The translations under genes and the position numbers were made by a program. Below the pieces are notes generated by a model. It was not told where the DNA came from, did not search any database, and saw only the letters and a program-made list of their open reading frames with translations. From Zoroaster sp. YZ-2022 (Eukaryota > Echinodermata > Asteroidea > Forcipulatida > Zoroasteridae): 64,000 nucleotides of DNA. Shown in pieces: positions 13,201 through 28,200 of this stretch. Where the stretch lies: positions 13,199,498-13,263,497 of the forward strand of contig CM055835.1 in the NCBI GenBank assembly GCA_029582265.1. The letters are read 5' to 3'. The stretch's first letter is position 1; every line of letters begins with the position of its first letter.

Positions 13201-16200
13201 TTTTAATATTTTATTGTGTGAAATTGACGTCAATTTCAATCAATAAAATAAAAAGTAGAAATCTCAATTTTCAAATTTGCGACTTGTGACTCATTTTCAC
13301 AGAGCGGGTCACAAATTACATAAATTGGCATATTCTCAGAAAATTTTTTTCTTCATTTTTTGTTTACAGAAAATTTCCATTTTACAGAAAACCTCCATGT
13401 ACAGTGTGCCAGCCTGCTGTAATCCATACCACGGCATTGTACTCCAAATGCACGCATGCACAACGAGCGTAAGGCATGATTGGATTAGGCGCTTGACACA
13501 ATCTTAAACTAGACGCAATCTTGAACTAGGCACAGGTGAACCATCTCTGTGTGGCGAACGCTTTACTGCTATACCCATGTCCTTATTTGTCTTGTTTTTT
13601 TCTCCCCGGTCTTATTCCAGACTCAAATAACGTTCATGGACTTGCCAGTGTTCAAAGCCATCACACCAGAGGTAAGTCTGGTTGCCGCACTAGGTATGAA
13701 TTACGGTAGGAGGAGAGTGGGGGGGGGGGGGGGTGTGGTGTGGGCGATCCAGGTACTTGAAAAAAGGAGCTGCAAACAGCTCTGACAAATTTGTTCATCT
13801 GGGGCCAATTTCATAGAGCTGCTAAGCAGGGAATGATTTCTTTCAAAAATTTTGCGTAGCAAAACTACGATGCAAAAAAGAATTTGCATAGCAAAATCAT
13901 TATTTGTAATAGTAATCTGTGAATTTTGTATGGCAAATATAAAATGCTTAAAATTACAGTATGCAGTGTGCACATGTACGGTGTTGTTTTTCAAGGTTTT
14001 ACATTCCTTAGTAAAATTCTCTGCTGAGCAGCTCTATGAAATTGGCTGGCTGCCAACGATTGGAATGAAAGCAACCATGTGTACAAATGATGAGCTACAT
14101 GACATGCATGGTCTGTGTCCCTCTCATTCCGATTGAAATCTGAAATTACTTAACTTTATTTGAATTTCGAAACCCATACATGTATGTATGCAGAAAGCCA
14201 TTTTAATTTTGCATAATTTACTAGTCGTGCGGGATTAAAATCTATGCTATCTGTACATCAGAAACACCACAACAGACTGGACACTGTTTCATTGCTTTGA
14301 TTTGTTTACTTGGCACTGTTTTTTTATGTGGGACTGACTGATGATGTGTGTACATTATAAGTAAGATTGCTTTGCACCGGTGATTTGGGCCATCATTATC
14401 ACAGAGAACTAAAGTCAGTAGTGATATGGACAAGAAAATATATGTAAGATTTGCAAGATGAAGGGGTTGTCACAGGACTGTTCCTCGGAATTGAGCATAC
14501 AGTACATTTATCATGGTTCACGCACAAGCACATTTCTCGTGTTAACCACTAAACTGCTTGGCCATGGCACTCCACAGCCTCAGAATTTTCTTGAAAGAAG
14601 AGAAGTAGGAAAGAAAGAAGTACATGTAGCCTGTATTGTGTCCAAACCTCCAGTTTCTTGTTTGTTGGAATGTGGAGTCTGTAAATCCTCCAAAATTAAA
14701 CATCCGGGGGTTTTGTCCTCAAGACTCAGACTTGCTACCCATTTTTCAGTCTGATGTTTGTAAAATCATACCCCTGCGTACGTATGTACGTCAGGTTGAG
14801 CCACTGATTACACGTTGTATTCAATTCTGCTTAGTGTTCATTGCTGTCTGATGGTTAGTAAATGGCTTGGGTGTAATATGTTAGACTTGTGAGAAGTGTT
14901 AATTGTCCTGTCACAAGGGTTGTGTTGGAAGTCGTTTTGTGTAATTGATTTGAAATAAATCCTCAAATTTATGACCTTATACATGTACATGTAGTTGTGG
15001 TGGAATTCGTTTTTGTTATCAATCCTGAAATGCGTGACCTCACACATGTAGCTGCAAGGGGAGTATCATTGGTAATGTTGGCAAAACTGCTTCTACATGT
15101 ATGTACATCTGTAAGTTACACAAATACTTTCTGTGAATCATTTTTATATATATACTACTCAAAACAATTTAGGGAACAAAACAATTTACGGAACAAAACA
15201 ATTTAGGGAACACCGGAATAATCTCAGTTAAAGCAAGATCATTTATTTCAGATAAACACAATGTTTCACAGAATTGATGAGAAACAACTGCACAATGAAA
15301 CATGATGATAAAGGATGCATGTAGTGATTACACATTTCATGACATGACTACTGAAAGAGAGAGGGGGTTGCAAATGAAAATTCCGGTTCATGGAACATTT
15401 CAATAACGGGTGTGACCACCTCTTGCAGTAAATCCGGTGTTCCCTAAATTGTTTTGTTCCCTAAATTGTTTTGTTCCCTAAATTGTTTTGAGTAGTATAC
15501 ATTTAACAACCAACCTGTGAAAGTTTCATCTCAATGCGGAGTCTTAAGTCACAAGAAAAGTGTGAAAAAGCATTCACCATTTTGACAGAGAAAAGATGCC
15601 AGTGGGAATATTTTTGTAAGTGTGCATATTTTTGGGGGGTTTTCTCTGAAATGAGAGCACTTTAGGCAGATTAATTTTTTCAGCATGATTGATAAAGCAA
15701 CTTCACATCAAGTTTATTTTCGTACGATGATTGCTTAACCCTAACCCCCTTGATACTCTTTGTGGGTAAAAGCCTCAATCCTTCAAAATCATCCAATCTG
15801 AGTTTTTGCATGAACCCACCTACATGTAGCACATACATCTCTACATGCACAAGTAAGGGATTCACAATCCTTTAAATTATTTTTTTTCTAATTAGGATCC
15901 TCAATCCTCCAAAATCCTCCAGCATCTCATTCAGCCATTGTACCTCAATCTTCCATAATCATCCACAATTAAATACATGTAAACCCTAAATCCTCCAAAA
16001 TCCTCCAGCGTCTCATTCAGCCATTGTACCTCAATCCTCCAAAATCATCCACAATTAAATACATGTAAGCCCTCAATCCTCCAAAATCCTCCAGCGTCTC
16101 ATTCAGCCATAATGTACCTCAATCCTCCATAATCATCCACAATTAAATAAATGTAAACCCTCAATCCTCAAAAAATCCTCCAGCGTCTCATTCAGCCATT

Positions 16201-19200
16201 GTACCTCAATTCTCCATAATCATCCACAATTAAATACATGTACATGTGAGCCCTCAATCCTCAAATCATCCAATAGTTTAATTTCCTACCTGCCTCTATC
16301 CTACAAAATCATTCAAATCCTCTGGTGGATTTTGAAGGATTTGGGATGGTTAGGGTTAATTTTGTCATTAGGAAATAAAAGGTATTGCAGAATGTAAATT
16401 TATATCAGCCCAATTTATGTTATGATCATAGGGTCTGTTTGTTTCAATCAACAGACAGTTTTTACAGTAGAGACAGTTTTAACTGATCTGGATCCTGTAT
16501 TTGCTGATCTGCTCGCACTGTGGATATGTGAGATCCAAGATGGCGCAAACAAAAATAACAACGCAAAAATCATCACAGAATTCATCAAATGAACATGAAT
16601 AACCTAAAAAGCTTCTTGCAACTATAAATGTAAAGGCCAAAACATATGATCATATATCCATCGAATGATATCTAAAACAGTTAGTCTCTACAAAAATTCT
16701 AAATTTAGCCGATGAATTCTGCCTTGGGCACGGTTCTGCCATAGTCTGGTACTCAGCCGTATACAACAGGCATCATCTTGCAGCTGAGCTACGGATTGGA
16801 TCCCAAAAAGTTGGTTTGTTTTCGCACTGCGCAATATCACCTGATGCTGATCCGCAATCTTGAGCGAAACAAACACACCCATATGAACAAGTGGTTAACC
16901 CTCATCCCCCCCACCACTACGCTAAGGGAATTTCTGGTTATTTACAATAAATTTCCAAAGGGGAGAAGGCAGGTGAACAATTCTTAGAAATAATTGCCCT
17001 CAAAACATGTATTGCAACATGTACATGTAATTTATGAATGCTTGCAGTAAATCATACAGGTCCCAGTCCAGCTTCAGCCTGAACAATAAATCATGGCAAG
17101 TGACTTCCCAATAGCCAAATATTTTATCTCCAGGCCTCCATTTGTTGATATAAGCAGGGACAAAAAATGCACTTTCAAAATGAATTGACTTCTCTATGCC
17201 CCGATGGCGGCAAATCTGCTGAGAAATATATTGCCTTAACGCCCTTTAAGGATGGCCCAGTTATTTCTTAAAATGCCAGGGGACCAAGTTCTGACTGATG
17301 TGTGTGTGTTTTTGGGGGGTGTTTTTTCCCACTACAGATGGTAGTTTCCAATTGCCTAATTTCTCCCTTAATGAATTCCTTTGAGATTGTTGGCATTGTA
17401 TCGCTCTGTACTGAAATAATTGCTTTCTGTACATCACATGATGTTGTTGACGTGAAAGCTATATTTGTGAGTGCTCTCGCTGTGGCCCCCGGGAGGCATA
17501 AATGTACCCAATTAATGATTCACTGTATTTTGGATTTTATTCCAGAGCAGATACCGTAGCACAAATACATGGACAGGCACTGTCAAGCACAGTGCAAAGA
17601 ACTCTGATAACCTAACACACTAAGAGAATACAAGTTTAAAATACAAGTTTGTACTGCAGGGTAAAGACTGCAGGGTAAAGACTGCAGGGTCGTGACCACA
17701 GCCATAAAGAAGCTCCTCTTATCACCCATGGCAACATCCGGTGTCAAGTTTTTATTCCCATTAATAAATACCCAACTTGTTGGCATTCTCCTGAGGATGA
17801 TCAGAGCATACTGATCGAAACGTCAAGTTGTACCACCAGTTCTTTTCAGAACTAATTACTACTCAATTGAGATTCGACATGGTGTCACCGCAATTAGTCT
17901 TACTTACCCAACTTGATTGTTAAATTTTAAGATAATTTCAATAGCAAGTCATTTTTATTTAGGAAGAGGCGAAAGAACTGATAAATCAATATTTTAGGAC
18001 AAATTAATTTAAAACCGTCCTATTCTCAAAAGCCTTCGTCTGTTATAGGGTTTTGAGAGAACAAACTATACAAAGGTTTTAAATTCAAACGTAGCCCATG
18101 AGTTACGTACATGTAGTACGTGTAGTTGACCTCCATTAACCCTCCTACTACTACAAGGGTCAAAATCAGTCAAAATGTTGATATACTTGCCAAGGTATAT
18201 CTAGTGCACTTATAAGTCAAACACTGTCAAACCTTATGTGTGTAGTAAGTACATTTAAAGGTCAAAATGAGTCGACTGTTTTTGACTGGTAAAAGCATTG
18301 TCTGATATTGTTCAGGGTGGTCAAAATGACAGTAAAAACAGTTTAAAATGCCCCTGTGTGCACATTTGGGTCAATGGTCAAAACAGACAGTTGACTGATT
18401 TTGACCTCTACAGCAACTTCCCACTATAAAAGTGCATCAATAGCAGGTACTGATAAAGTTACATGTACATATACATGTAGGTGAAGGGCAAGATTAATCT
18501 ATATCAATTTATTTTTATTTTTTTTCATTTCAGGAGTTGAGTAGTTGTGCCTGGTCGGGAAAGGACAAGAACAACATCTGTCCCAACATCGTTGCCTTCA
18601 CCAGAAGATTTAACCATGTGAGTTTAATCAGTGAATTCTACCACAATTACTCATAATGCCTTCATGGGTAGGAGAGTATTGAGAGATATCATTGATGGGA
18701 AAAAACAATGATGCGTAGGTTAGCAATTTAAAACCCATATATGTGTAAGGACACAATACTGACCAACTTTCATGGTGCACAAAATGATTTTGATTTTCTT
18801 AACTAATTTGACTATTTTGAACTGTTTTTTTATTTTGGATAATATTTGTATATATGTTTAAGAGACAAATAAAGATAAAATAAAGTGTGAATACGTGTTG
18901 TGTCACTTTTAATTCACGTTTACAAACCGATTTTATTTCCAAAATGGCGTCTAAAAACGGGACATTAATTGACCAAATGTTCATCAAATCAAACACTTTA
19001 CGTATCCCTTACTTATTTTCCTCACAATGTGCATATAACTTGAGTAACTTAAGTAAGACTAATTGCGGTGACACCATGTGGAATAGTAATTAGTTCTAAA
19101 AAGAACTGGGGGTACAACTCGACGTTGAGTAACTTAATGAAGAAATAAACTGGCTCCTAAAAAAAAAAAAAAAAAAAGATTTCACGAACCTCAAATGATC

Positions 19201-22200
19201 GCTAAATCTGTGTTAACCCTCCTATGTACAGTGCAGTTGCCATAGAATTGTCAGACCTTTCAAAACCTTTCAAGTTTGCTGTACTGAAGGGTTTTGAAAG
19301 GTGAGAAAACTGTCTGACAAAAGGGACCTATGAAAGGTTTCGAAAGGTGTAACAACTCTCTGAACAAACTGGTGTTGAAATATTTCAATACCTTTCAAAG
19401 GGTATTGAAAGGTGTGGTTGTTCAGTAGCAACAAATTCTGGAGGGTTTTAAAGGGTTCATAATAATTGATAGCCATTTTGGCCCGTAAGCAGATTTTGAA
19501 AGGTTTTGAAATGTCAAACCATAGGAGGGTTAATGTTAGTTACACATCGTGTCCGCCAAATCATACAATGTTAAAACGGCCAGATATTTTTTTTTACAAA
19601 ACTCATCCTTACCAAACTAAGCCATTTTTTATTGGAAATAAGCTACATAATCATGGTGTAAACATTTTTTTGCTTTGACTTTTATTGTTGGGTATTAGAC
19701 TGAAAAGTGGACACCATGTAACTTACGTTAACTTTCACACGCCAATCGAGAAAGTACAACAGGGAGAAAAATCTACTTGGCACATTATCTCTCCAATGCT
19801 ATTTTCAAGTACAAGGGTGTCCATTCTCATGACTTCCAAGTAAATTACAACTTTCCACCAATATTCTTTTTCACCCCTGTGTCCCATTTATGTCAGCCAG
19901 TATTGTGTCCTTACACATATACATTTGCATGTACATTTTAGTTCCTGATAGACCTCAACTTTTTTGGTACATACATGTACAATGTACATGTACACGTACC
20001 ATCATGAGAGATTATTTTGTCTGAAGTGCCGTCCTGCAACTTTTTTTTAAGAACATGTATACATGTAACAGTTTTTCAATGTTTTCTCAAAATCGTAAAT
20101 GTAGCCGGCATTGTGTCCAAACCTCGAAGTTTCTTGTTCATGGGGATGTGTCTGTAAATCTTCTAGACCCGCTATCCATTTGTCAGGATTTTTTACTTTT
20201 CACACCTCTGCATTGTACATTACCGAAAACCAATGTTGTACCTTCCCTTTAAAAATACACTGAAGTAAACTGAAAGGTTTGGTTTTATACGTACATTTTA
20301 TCATACATGTAGTACAATGTATGCATTTTCAGACATATAACCAGAAGTCTATTACCTACATGTACATGAATTGTGCCAGCCTGCTGTAATCCATACCATG
20401 GCATTGCACTCCAAATGCATGCACAACGAGCATAGTTAGGAGTCTTGCTACCCTGCCTGGCCTGCTGTAAGGCAACAAGGGATTAGGTGCTTGACACACA
20501 AAGCTAGTTCCGAGAACTACATGTAGATGCAATCTTAAACTAAATGCAGACAAACCATCAGCGCATGCGTGACACAGTTTTCTCACATGCCGGTTAACCA
20601 GTTCGCGTCGGGAATAAAAAAGTTTTTCTGAGCCCCTGTGCGGGTTTCTTTTTCCCACACACGTTAATGGAAGCTTCCACAGCGCGTGGCCACGTCTTCC
20701 GAGCATGTCACCGTACACACATGGCTCAACCGAGCATGCATACAAATATATCGGAGTTTCCTATGGCGTGTTTAGACGCTCTCCGATCCGTGGTGCAAAA
20801 AAAAATTGCGTGTATACACGGCCTCCGATGCGAACTGGTTGTCTCTCAGACTGCACTGATTCTTTTTGAAAACCTTGCGCGTCAGTCTGTGGAATAAGTC
20901 ATGAATGGCCCAAATCCATTATTCTTTGAGTACCATGCCGTGCACCAGGTTAATACAAACGTGGCAGACTTTATGTATTGTCATAAACTTCTGATATAAT
21001 CAAGTGTATACCGGCTTTAATGTATGATAAATTTCTGTATTTATTTTTTCCCCCAGGTAAGCTTCTGGGTCGTACATGAAATCCTCGCTGCACAGACAAT
21101 AAAAATAAGGGCAGAAATCGTAGGACAGTTTGTCAAAATTGCCAAGGTGAGTCACCCTTTGAATCGGTGCATTAGCCAGGATTTGAAAACAGGGCGTCCA
21201 AATTTGTTATTCTTTGAAAAATAGGGTGTCCATTATGGCTAACTTTCAATGCTTTTGCATGTGTTTTACAAACAAAACAGGGTGTCCATTTAGCAAACAG
21301 GGTGTCCATTTAGCAAACAGGGCGTCCATTTAGCAAACAGGGCGTCCATTTAGCAAACGGGGCGTCCATTTAGCAAACGGGGCGTCCATTTAGCAAACAG
21401 GGCGTCCATTTAGCAAACAGGGCGTCCATTTAGCAAACGGGGTTTCCAAATGACACCCAAAGGTATTGCTGGCTAATACTATGCTTTGAATAGATATGAC
21501 TTTAATACATGTAGTTAAATTTTGAAAAAGAAATCAAGATGTGTATTTAGTATTGGAAAAATAAGTTCAAAGCACCACACCCTAAAAATAGCACATCACG
21601 CAAACAAACAAACAAAGCAATGTCAATCAGCTAGTGATAACTTTGGTTTCCAATCGAGAAGAACTTTATCCTAGATGATGTATATTTTAATGATTGCTCG
21701 TTGTGAATGTTTGATTTCAGAAACTGTTTGAGTTGAATAACTACCACTCATTAATGGCTGTCATATCAGCCTTGCACAGTGCACCCATCTTCAGATTAAG
21801 TAAAACATGGAATGTAAGTATTGTGCACCATTTTATGATAAGGGAATAAAAGTTTGTCACCTGGTCTTTACCGCAGGTATAATGACCAGTTTTTGGCGTG
21901 GTCAGTGGTCACAGGTCATAAGGGCTGAGCCGAAGGACACACGAAACACTTGTACATGTTCATGAGTCAGGCGCGTGATGCCAAACAATCTTCGTCGGTC
22001 TGATTGGTTCAAATCCATGTAGCACGTTGCACAAAACAGCTGGCGAACAGCTGGCATATACGCACTGCTCTAATTTTGATAAGCCATGTCTTTATTATCC
22101 GTTAATACACCCCCACGTGAATAGGGCATCTGAAAGACACCTTGACGTATTGCTGGCTAATATGCAGGAAGGACTTAACCCCCATCTTTCCACTCCATCC

Positions 22201-25200
22201 TCTCATTTCTGTAAAATGACCTCTCCTGTCCCCATCTTCCTTCTCCTAGCCCAATCCCCTCCCTCCAGTCACCCCACTAGTCATAACATTCATGATATAC
22301 CTCTGTAGCCTAACATTCATATATTGTCAGTGTGCCTTTTCAACTACATCACCCCACCCTGTGGAATATACCGTATTACCCCTCATATCAAGGATGCTAA
22401 AACTCTAAAGGTTTCACTTAAAACTCAACTGTTTATTAACCCTAACTCCCTAGGCCCATTTGTTTACACATAACCTGAATCCTCCCTAACTCCCTAGGCC
22501 CATTTGCTTACACATAACCTGAATCCTCCAAAATCCTTCAGTAGTAAAGCAAGCACATGACATGTATGCACACATGTGTTTCTAATCTGTGATACATGTA
22601 CATGGCCAGGGACCCTCGCTGTATGCATGGAGCAATAAACAGTGTCCACTGACCCAAGCACTGACCTTGCAATCACTACAACAAACATGGATGTACATGT
22701 ACCATGGAAAGGCAAGTACATATACATGTATGCCTAATAACCTCAATCCTCCAAAATCCTTCACTTTAGCAAAGAGCATGTAGCATGTAATCTCAATCCT
22801 TCAAAATCCTTCACTTTAGCAAAGAGGATTTTAGAGGATTTGGGAAGGTTAGGGTTAATGTGTTTTTCTTCTCTCTGTAAAGCGCATTATTGTGTAAAAT
22901 GCACTATACATGTACATCCACAATATCAACAGTTATCTTTCTACTTTGTGAATTCCTTTTTTCTTCGTTCCCTTTCTCCCCTCATTATTTAGTCCTCACC
23001 TTGAGTGGCCTTTTATAGGGCTTTGTGATGGGCGATCTTCATAAAAAAAAAATATAAAAAAATGGTTCATTATTTTGTGTTACACCTCAAGTCAAGCTAC
23101 GTCCCGTAGCCTTAGATCTCGAGTGTCTTTCGCAGAATCCTTGCTGTCCCTAAGAGTGTCGCCTTCTGTAGTAATTCCACTCTTAACAGATGTTCCTACA
23201 TTGTATCTCCTCGAGATGTTTCTCCAACACCTTCCAGATTGTACCTAGTGCTCCCATTACCACAGGAAACAACCTTGGAGTGCCATGGCCGAGGGGTTTA
23301 GTGCATCGGGTTTGTGTTCTGATGGCTGAGTCATCAGAATGTGGTTTTGAATCCCGACCGCGACCGTGGTGCTTGTGTCCTCGAGCAAAACACTTTACCA
23401 TAGTTGCTTCTTTTCACCCAGGAGTAAATGGGTACCTGTGAGGGCAGAGTTGGTTGTTGGGTTTGATTAGCCCATATGCGCTGAAATGGCAGCAATTGAG
23501 CTGTATACTCCCCAGGGAGCTGAGATGGTTTCAGGAATGATTTATGCACCTGATGAGCAGGGGTAATTAATGTACAGTGCTGTGATACCTCGTGTAAGAG
23601 CGCTTTAAAAATGCCTCCATTATTATTAACCTTGACTTGACTTGCCACAGCTTGCGAAGTTCTCTTGCTAAATCCTGATATTTCTGTATTCTAATTAGTA
23701 TTGTGCATAATTTCCACCACTGATTTTTATGTTCTTTGTCTAGCTTATACACAAAAAAGAGCGCACCACATGTGAGAAGCTAGCCGACCTCATGTCAGAG
23801 GAAGACAACAGGCAGAAATTACGAGAGCATATGGACAATGTCAAACTCCCTTGTATACCATACTTAGGTGAGTTCACTCAACCTTGTCCCCAGGGCTTTT
23901 AAGCAGTTTCTGTATACCTCGTACCCACTGCTCTCTAGCCCTGAAACTGTAACATTTCAATATCCAATAATCTTGGATATGCAAATTAGGTGATAGTCTG
24001 ATACCATTTATTAGAATAGCACGTGCTGTAGTGAGGAGGCCGGGACGAGGCCATCCAATTTATTTCTTTATAATTTTGTTAAAATCACTCGGCAAAAACT
24101 TTTTATGTGTAAAAAATTAATTTATGATGGGACCAACAATAGTCTCGTAATATTTTGTTGCATGTTAACAAACCAAGCTTCTCACAATTTTTTTTTGGAG
24201 AAAAAAGCAATTTTAAAATATTTGTTTTCCCTTAAGTAAAATATCAATGTTCCAATGAAAAATTGCTGTTAAAATAGACAAAAACACAAATCTTGAATGG
24301 CACCCAAAACATAACTTTTCCTTTACAGTGCTCTAAAAGAGTGTCCCTTGTCTAGTGTTACTTTAATATCAATCACTCTATTTATTTTGTTTCTCATACA
24401 CGTAGGTTTATACCTTCAAGACCTTATTTATATAGATGTAGCTCACCCAAGCACAGGAGGCATCGACAGTGCAAGTAGGTCACTCAAGGTCAGTCCGGAA
24501 AAAAAGTTGCTTTTTTTTTTGGTGCGAATTTTTCTATATGCTGTACTTGACCCAAGGGACAGCTCATTGTTAACCTTGATGCTTGCTGTTGTCTGTCTGT
24601 TTGTTCATACATCATATTTAAAATATCATTTTCATTCATTCATTTCATTCACTTGGTGAGTTTCTCCCAACCCTGTCAAGCATTGCATTGATCGAAAATA
24701 AATTCCATATATTTATAATACTAAAACAATGTTTTGTTGGGTTGCCTATGTTGTGTGGTTGTAATTTACAATCAGGCAACATGTAGGGTTTGTATATGAG
24801 TGTCTTTATTTTTCTGTTTAAACTGCATGCGCAGTATTTTGTATACTGTAACGGTTTTTGATTAACCCGTTCATTACCATTGATGACATTAGTCGACAAC
24901 ACACATACCCTCTGTTGTTTACCCTAATGGCGACTTTAGTCGACCAGGGTCACCGCACACACACAGCACTTAATTGGGAGTATCATGACCAGTTTTTAAA
25001 AAAAGGCTGTGATTTTGTTTCCCTTCTTTGCAGTCCATACCCATGTAATGCATGGTTTGAAAGAGTGATTTCAGATCTTTCTAATGGTGTAGGCAAACCT
25101 ACAGGTTGCTACATGTATAACAGAAATCAGAAATAAAACAAGCTGATCCTTTCAACAGCCATTTGTGATTTGGAATGCAATACACTTGTGTAAAAATATC

Positions 25201-28200
25201 TATTTGTTTGTGAAACAAGGTCAGGGTAAATAAAATCTTTAACCCTCTGTCCCCTGCTCAGAATTCGGATCTCTTAAAGAACATAAGAGCCTTTATAAAA
25301 AAAAAAAGTTAAAATGTTAATTCTGCAAATCATCTGTACGAATCTCAGATTATGACGTCACAATCTGCTTTAGTTTAAGCATTCGTGCGAGGTGTACGAA
25401 CCCTCCTTGATTCATGTCAAATACACAATGTCATAATGATGTTCTTATCGATCTTCTTTCAGATGAACAATGTGTTACGGACAATAGCCGAGTTACAAAT
25501 TTCGACGTATGAAATAGAGCACCTACCCTATGTACAGAGTTATCTGAAGTCTGTACGGTACATCGATGAACTGCAGAAATTTGTGGAAGAGGACAATTAC
25601 AAGTAAGTAAACAGTAAAACAGAAGAAATATCAAACAATAAATAGTTGAAATATAAAAATGTGACTTATTTTATTATTAATTTTTATGAAATTGCCCGTC
25701 ACAAGGCCACTCAAGGTGGGGCTACAAAAGACAGGTCTGTGATTTCTCAGGATTTTTTACAAACCTCCCTTTGACTCCAAATTTTCTTGAAAGAAGAGAA
25801 GTAGCCACCAAGGAAAGAAAGAAATAACCTGTATTGTGTCCAAACCTCTAGTCTAGGTAAAACTTTTAGCTTTGCATGGTGAGGAGGATAAGTAAGACTA
25901 ATTGCGGTGACACCATGTGAAATTCTCAATTGAGTACTAATTAGTTCTGAAAAGAACTGGAGGTACAACTCGACGTTTCGATCAGTGTGCTCTGATCGTC
26001 CTCAGGACAATTAGTCTTACTTAAACCTCTAGTCTGTTGTTTTTGGGGATGTGGAGAGTCTTTAAAGCCTCCAAAATGAAACATCCAGGAGGTTCAGGGA
26101 GCTTTGTCCTCTAGACCAAAAGGAGACCCAGGCCCGCTACCCATTTTTCAGTATTTGTTTACTTTTGTCAAATCACACCACTGAAAAGAGAAATAAACAA
26201 TACAAGCCACAGAGAGGACCCTTTTGCATTACATGCGGTTATAAAGGGAAGGCACAAAATTAGTAATTAACTGGGCCCCATCTCATGTCTCTGCTTACTG
26301 TAAGGAGGAAATCTGTGCTTGCTGTAGTAGAAACATTCTGTACTTACTGTACGTCGGCATAGTTCACAGGTAAGCTGGAAAACAGGAAATTTCTGCTTGT
26401 GCGTGTGTGTACATAACCAAGGTTTTGCCGCTTACACATCTAGCACAAACATTCTGCGCTTCTTCATTGTGGAACGACTTCGCGGAACATGTCAAACGTT
26501 ATCCATCTCTGGCATCATTTTAAACTGCCCTCAAGACATATTTAATGAGCATTGCATAATTGTACCCGGTTCATAGTCTGTTTTTTGTATTTATCTTGTA
26601 CATGTTGTGTCGCTGCGCCATAAGCGTCTTTAGACGGATACCAGCACATTACAAATTATCATTGTTATTATTATTAACGCTGTATTAGCAGAAAAATATT
26701 TTGGTTTTTTTGGTTACTTCAATGAAACTAAGACGGGACACCCACATTTAGCTTACTAGCATATAAATTGGCGAGTTTCCCTTGGGAATTATAGCCAGGA
26801 GGGCGTATTTTGTAAGTGCTGAATTCTGAGTTTAGCGACTCCAAGAAAATGGGCCCCAATTACAAAATTTGAAGAAAAAAATCTAAAAACCATTAACCCA
26901 TGTATTGTTGGATCCCTCAAAACCCTTTGAAAGGTTTTGAAAGGTAAAACGTACTTGCCAATGATGTGTACTGGTTTTATTTGGGAATGCATCTGCACTG
27001 AACACGGACAGTTATTCCACCTTTCAAAAACTGACAGAGAAAGGGTTTTGGAGGGTCTGTTAACCCGCTGGCAAAATGTTCTGAGGGTTAATTAGTTAAT
27101 AATAAAAATTTGGTTAGTGTTGTAGGATTCAGTCAATTTCATTTTCTTGTAAAATCTTAAATGTTTCACCTTTCTTTCTGCAGATTATCGTTACAAATTG
27201 AACCCATCAACCAGCAGTCAAACGTATCAAAATCGAGAGAAGAATTAGACACAACAGGTAAATTTTGTATTTGCAATAGACCATATCATATATGATTTGA
27301 CCATTTCATATACATGTATACGATCTGACTATTTCATATATGATCTGACCATTTCATGTAAAATTTGTCCATTTCATATATGATCTTACCATTTCATATA
27401 AAAATTTTGTCATTTCATATAATAATCCGATCATTTCATATATGATCTGAACATTTCATATAATAATCTGACCATTTCATATATGATATGAACAGTTCAT
27501 ATAAGATGTAAACATTTCCCGTGGATATTGAACGTTGTAAGTTTGCTTTTACTTTCTTTACTCCCGAAACTCATTTTCCTCATGTCTGAAATAGCAGACA
27601 GAGGTTCTTCCCCTGGAAAGTCTACCCCAGCGACGCCACAAGCAGCAGCGAGATTTGTACCTGGTCATCGGAAGACAAAAAGCTTAGGATCAACGTGAGT
27701 TGCTTTTTTCGACAGTGACAAAAGTCAAAAGTCCCCAATAAAGTCCCCAATATTAAAACCGTTTTTCTCTCGGCACCATTTTGAAAACAATTGTCTGAGG
27801 CCACTCCAATCTACTGCAGTTGATGCCAGTGGCCTCGTATGTCTACCCTCCTGTGCAATGTAAGGTGGTTTCCCATTGATACAATGCAGGTCGTACAAAT
27901 CACTCAAAAATCACTCTTGATGAGTGCCAGGTAGCCAGCTGTACTTGGCTATGTGTATTACTGTACACAGACCATAGGAAACCACTAAACTATGTGGTCT
28001 GCAGTGGCATTTACATGTAGTGTGTGTGAGTACTATAGGGTGCACCCCACTAAATAAACCAATAGCGACCAATGTTAAATACAAAATATTCAAAAATTAT
28101 TAACAAATACTCAGAAATCTCGAAACTACAAAAAAAAATTGATTGATGTCTCACCCTTTATTTTATTCTCAATTTAATGTGGATTGTCCAGACCAGAGGC

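Noticed and set aside
24348..24659. 103-codon open frame as an independent gene
   Set aside because: It is a RALGPS exon (24406-24488) read through into its flanking introns.
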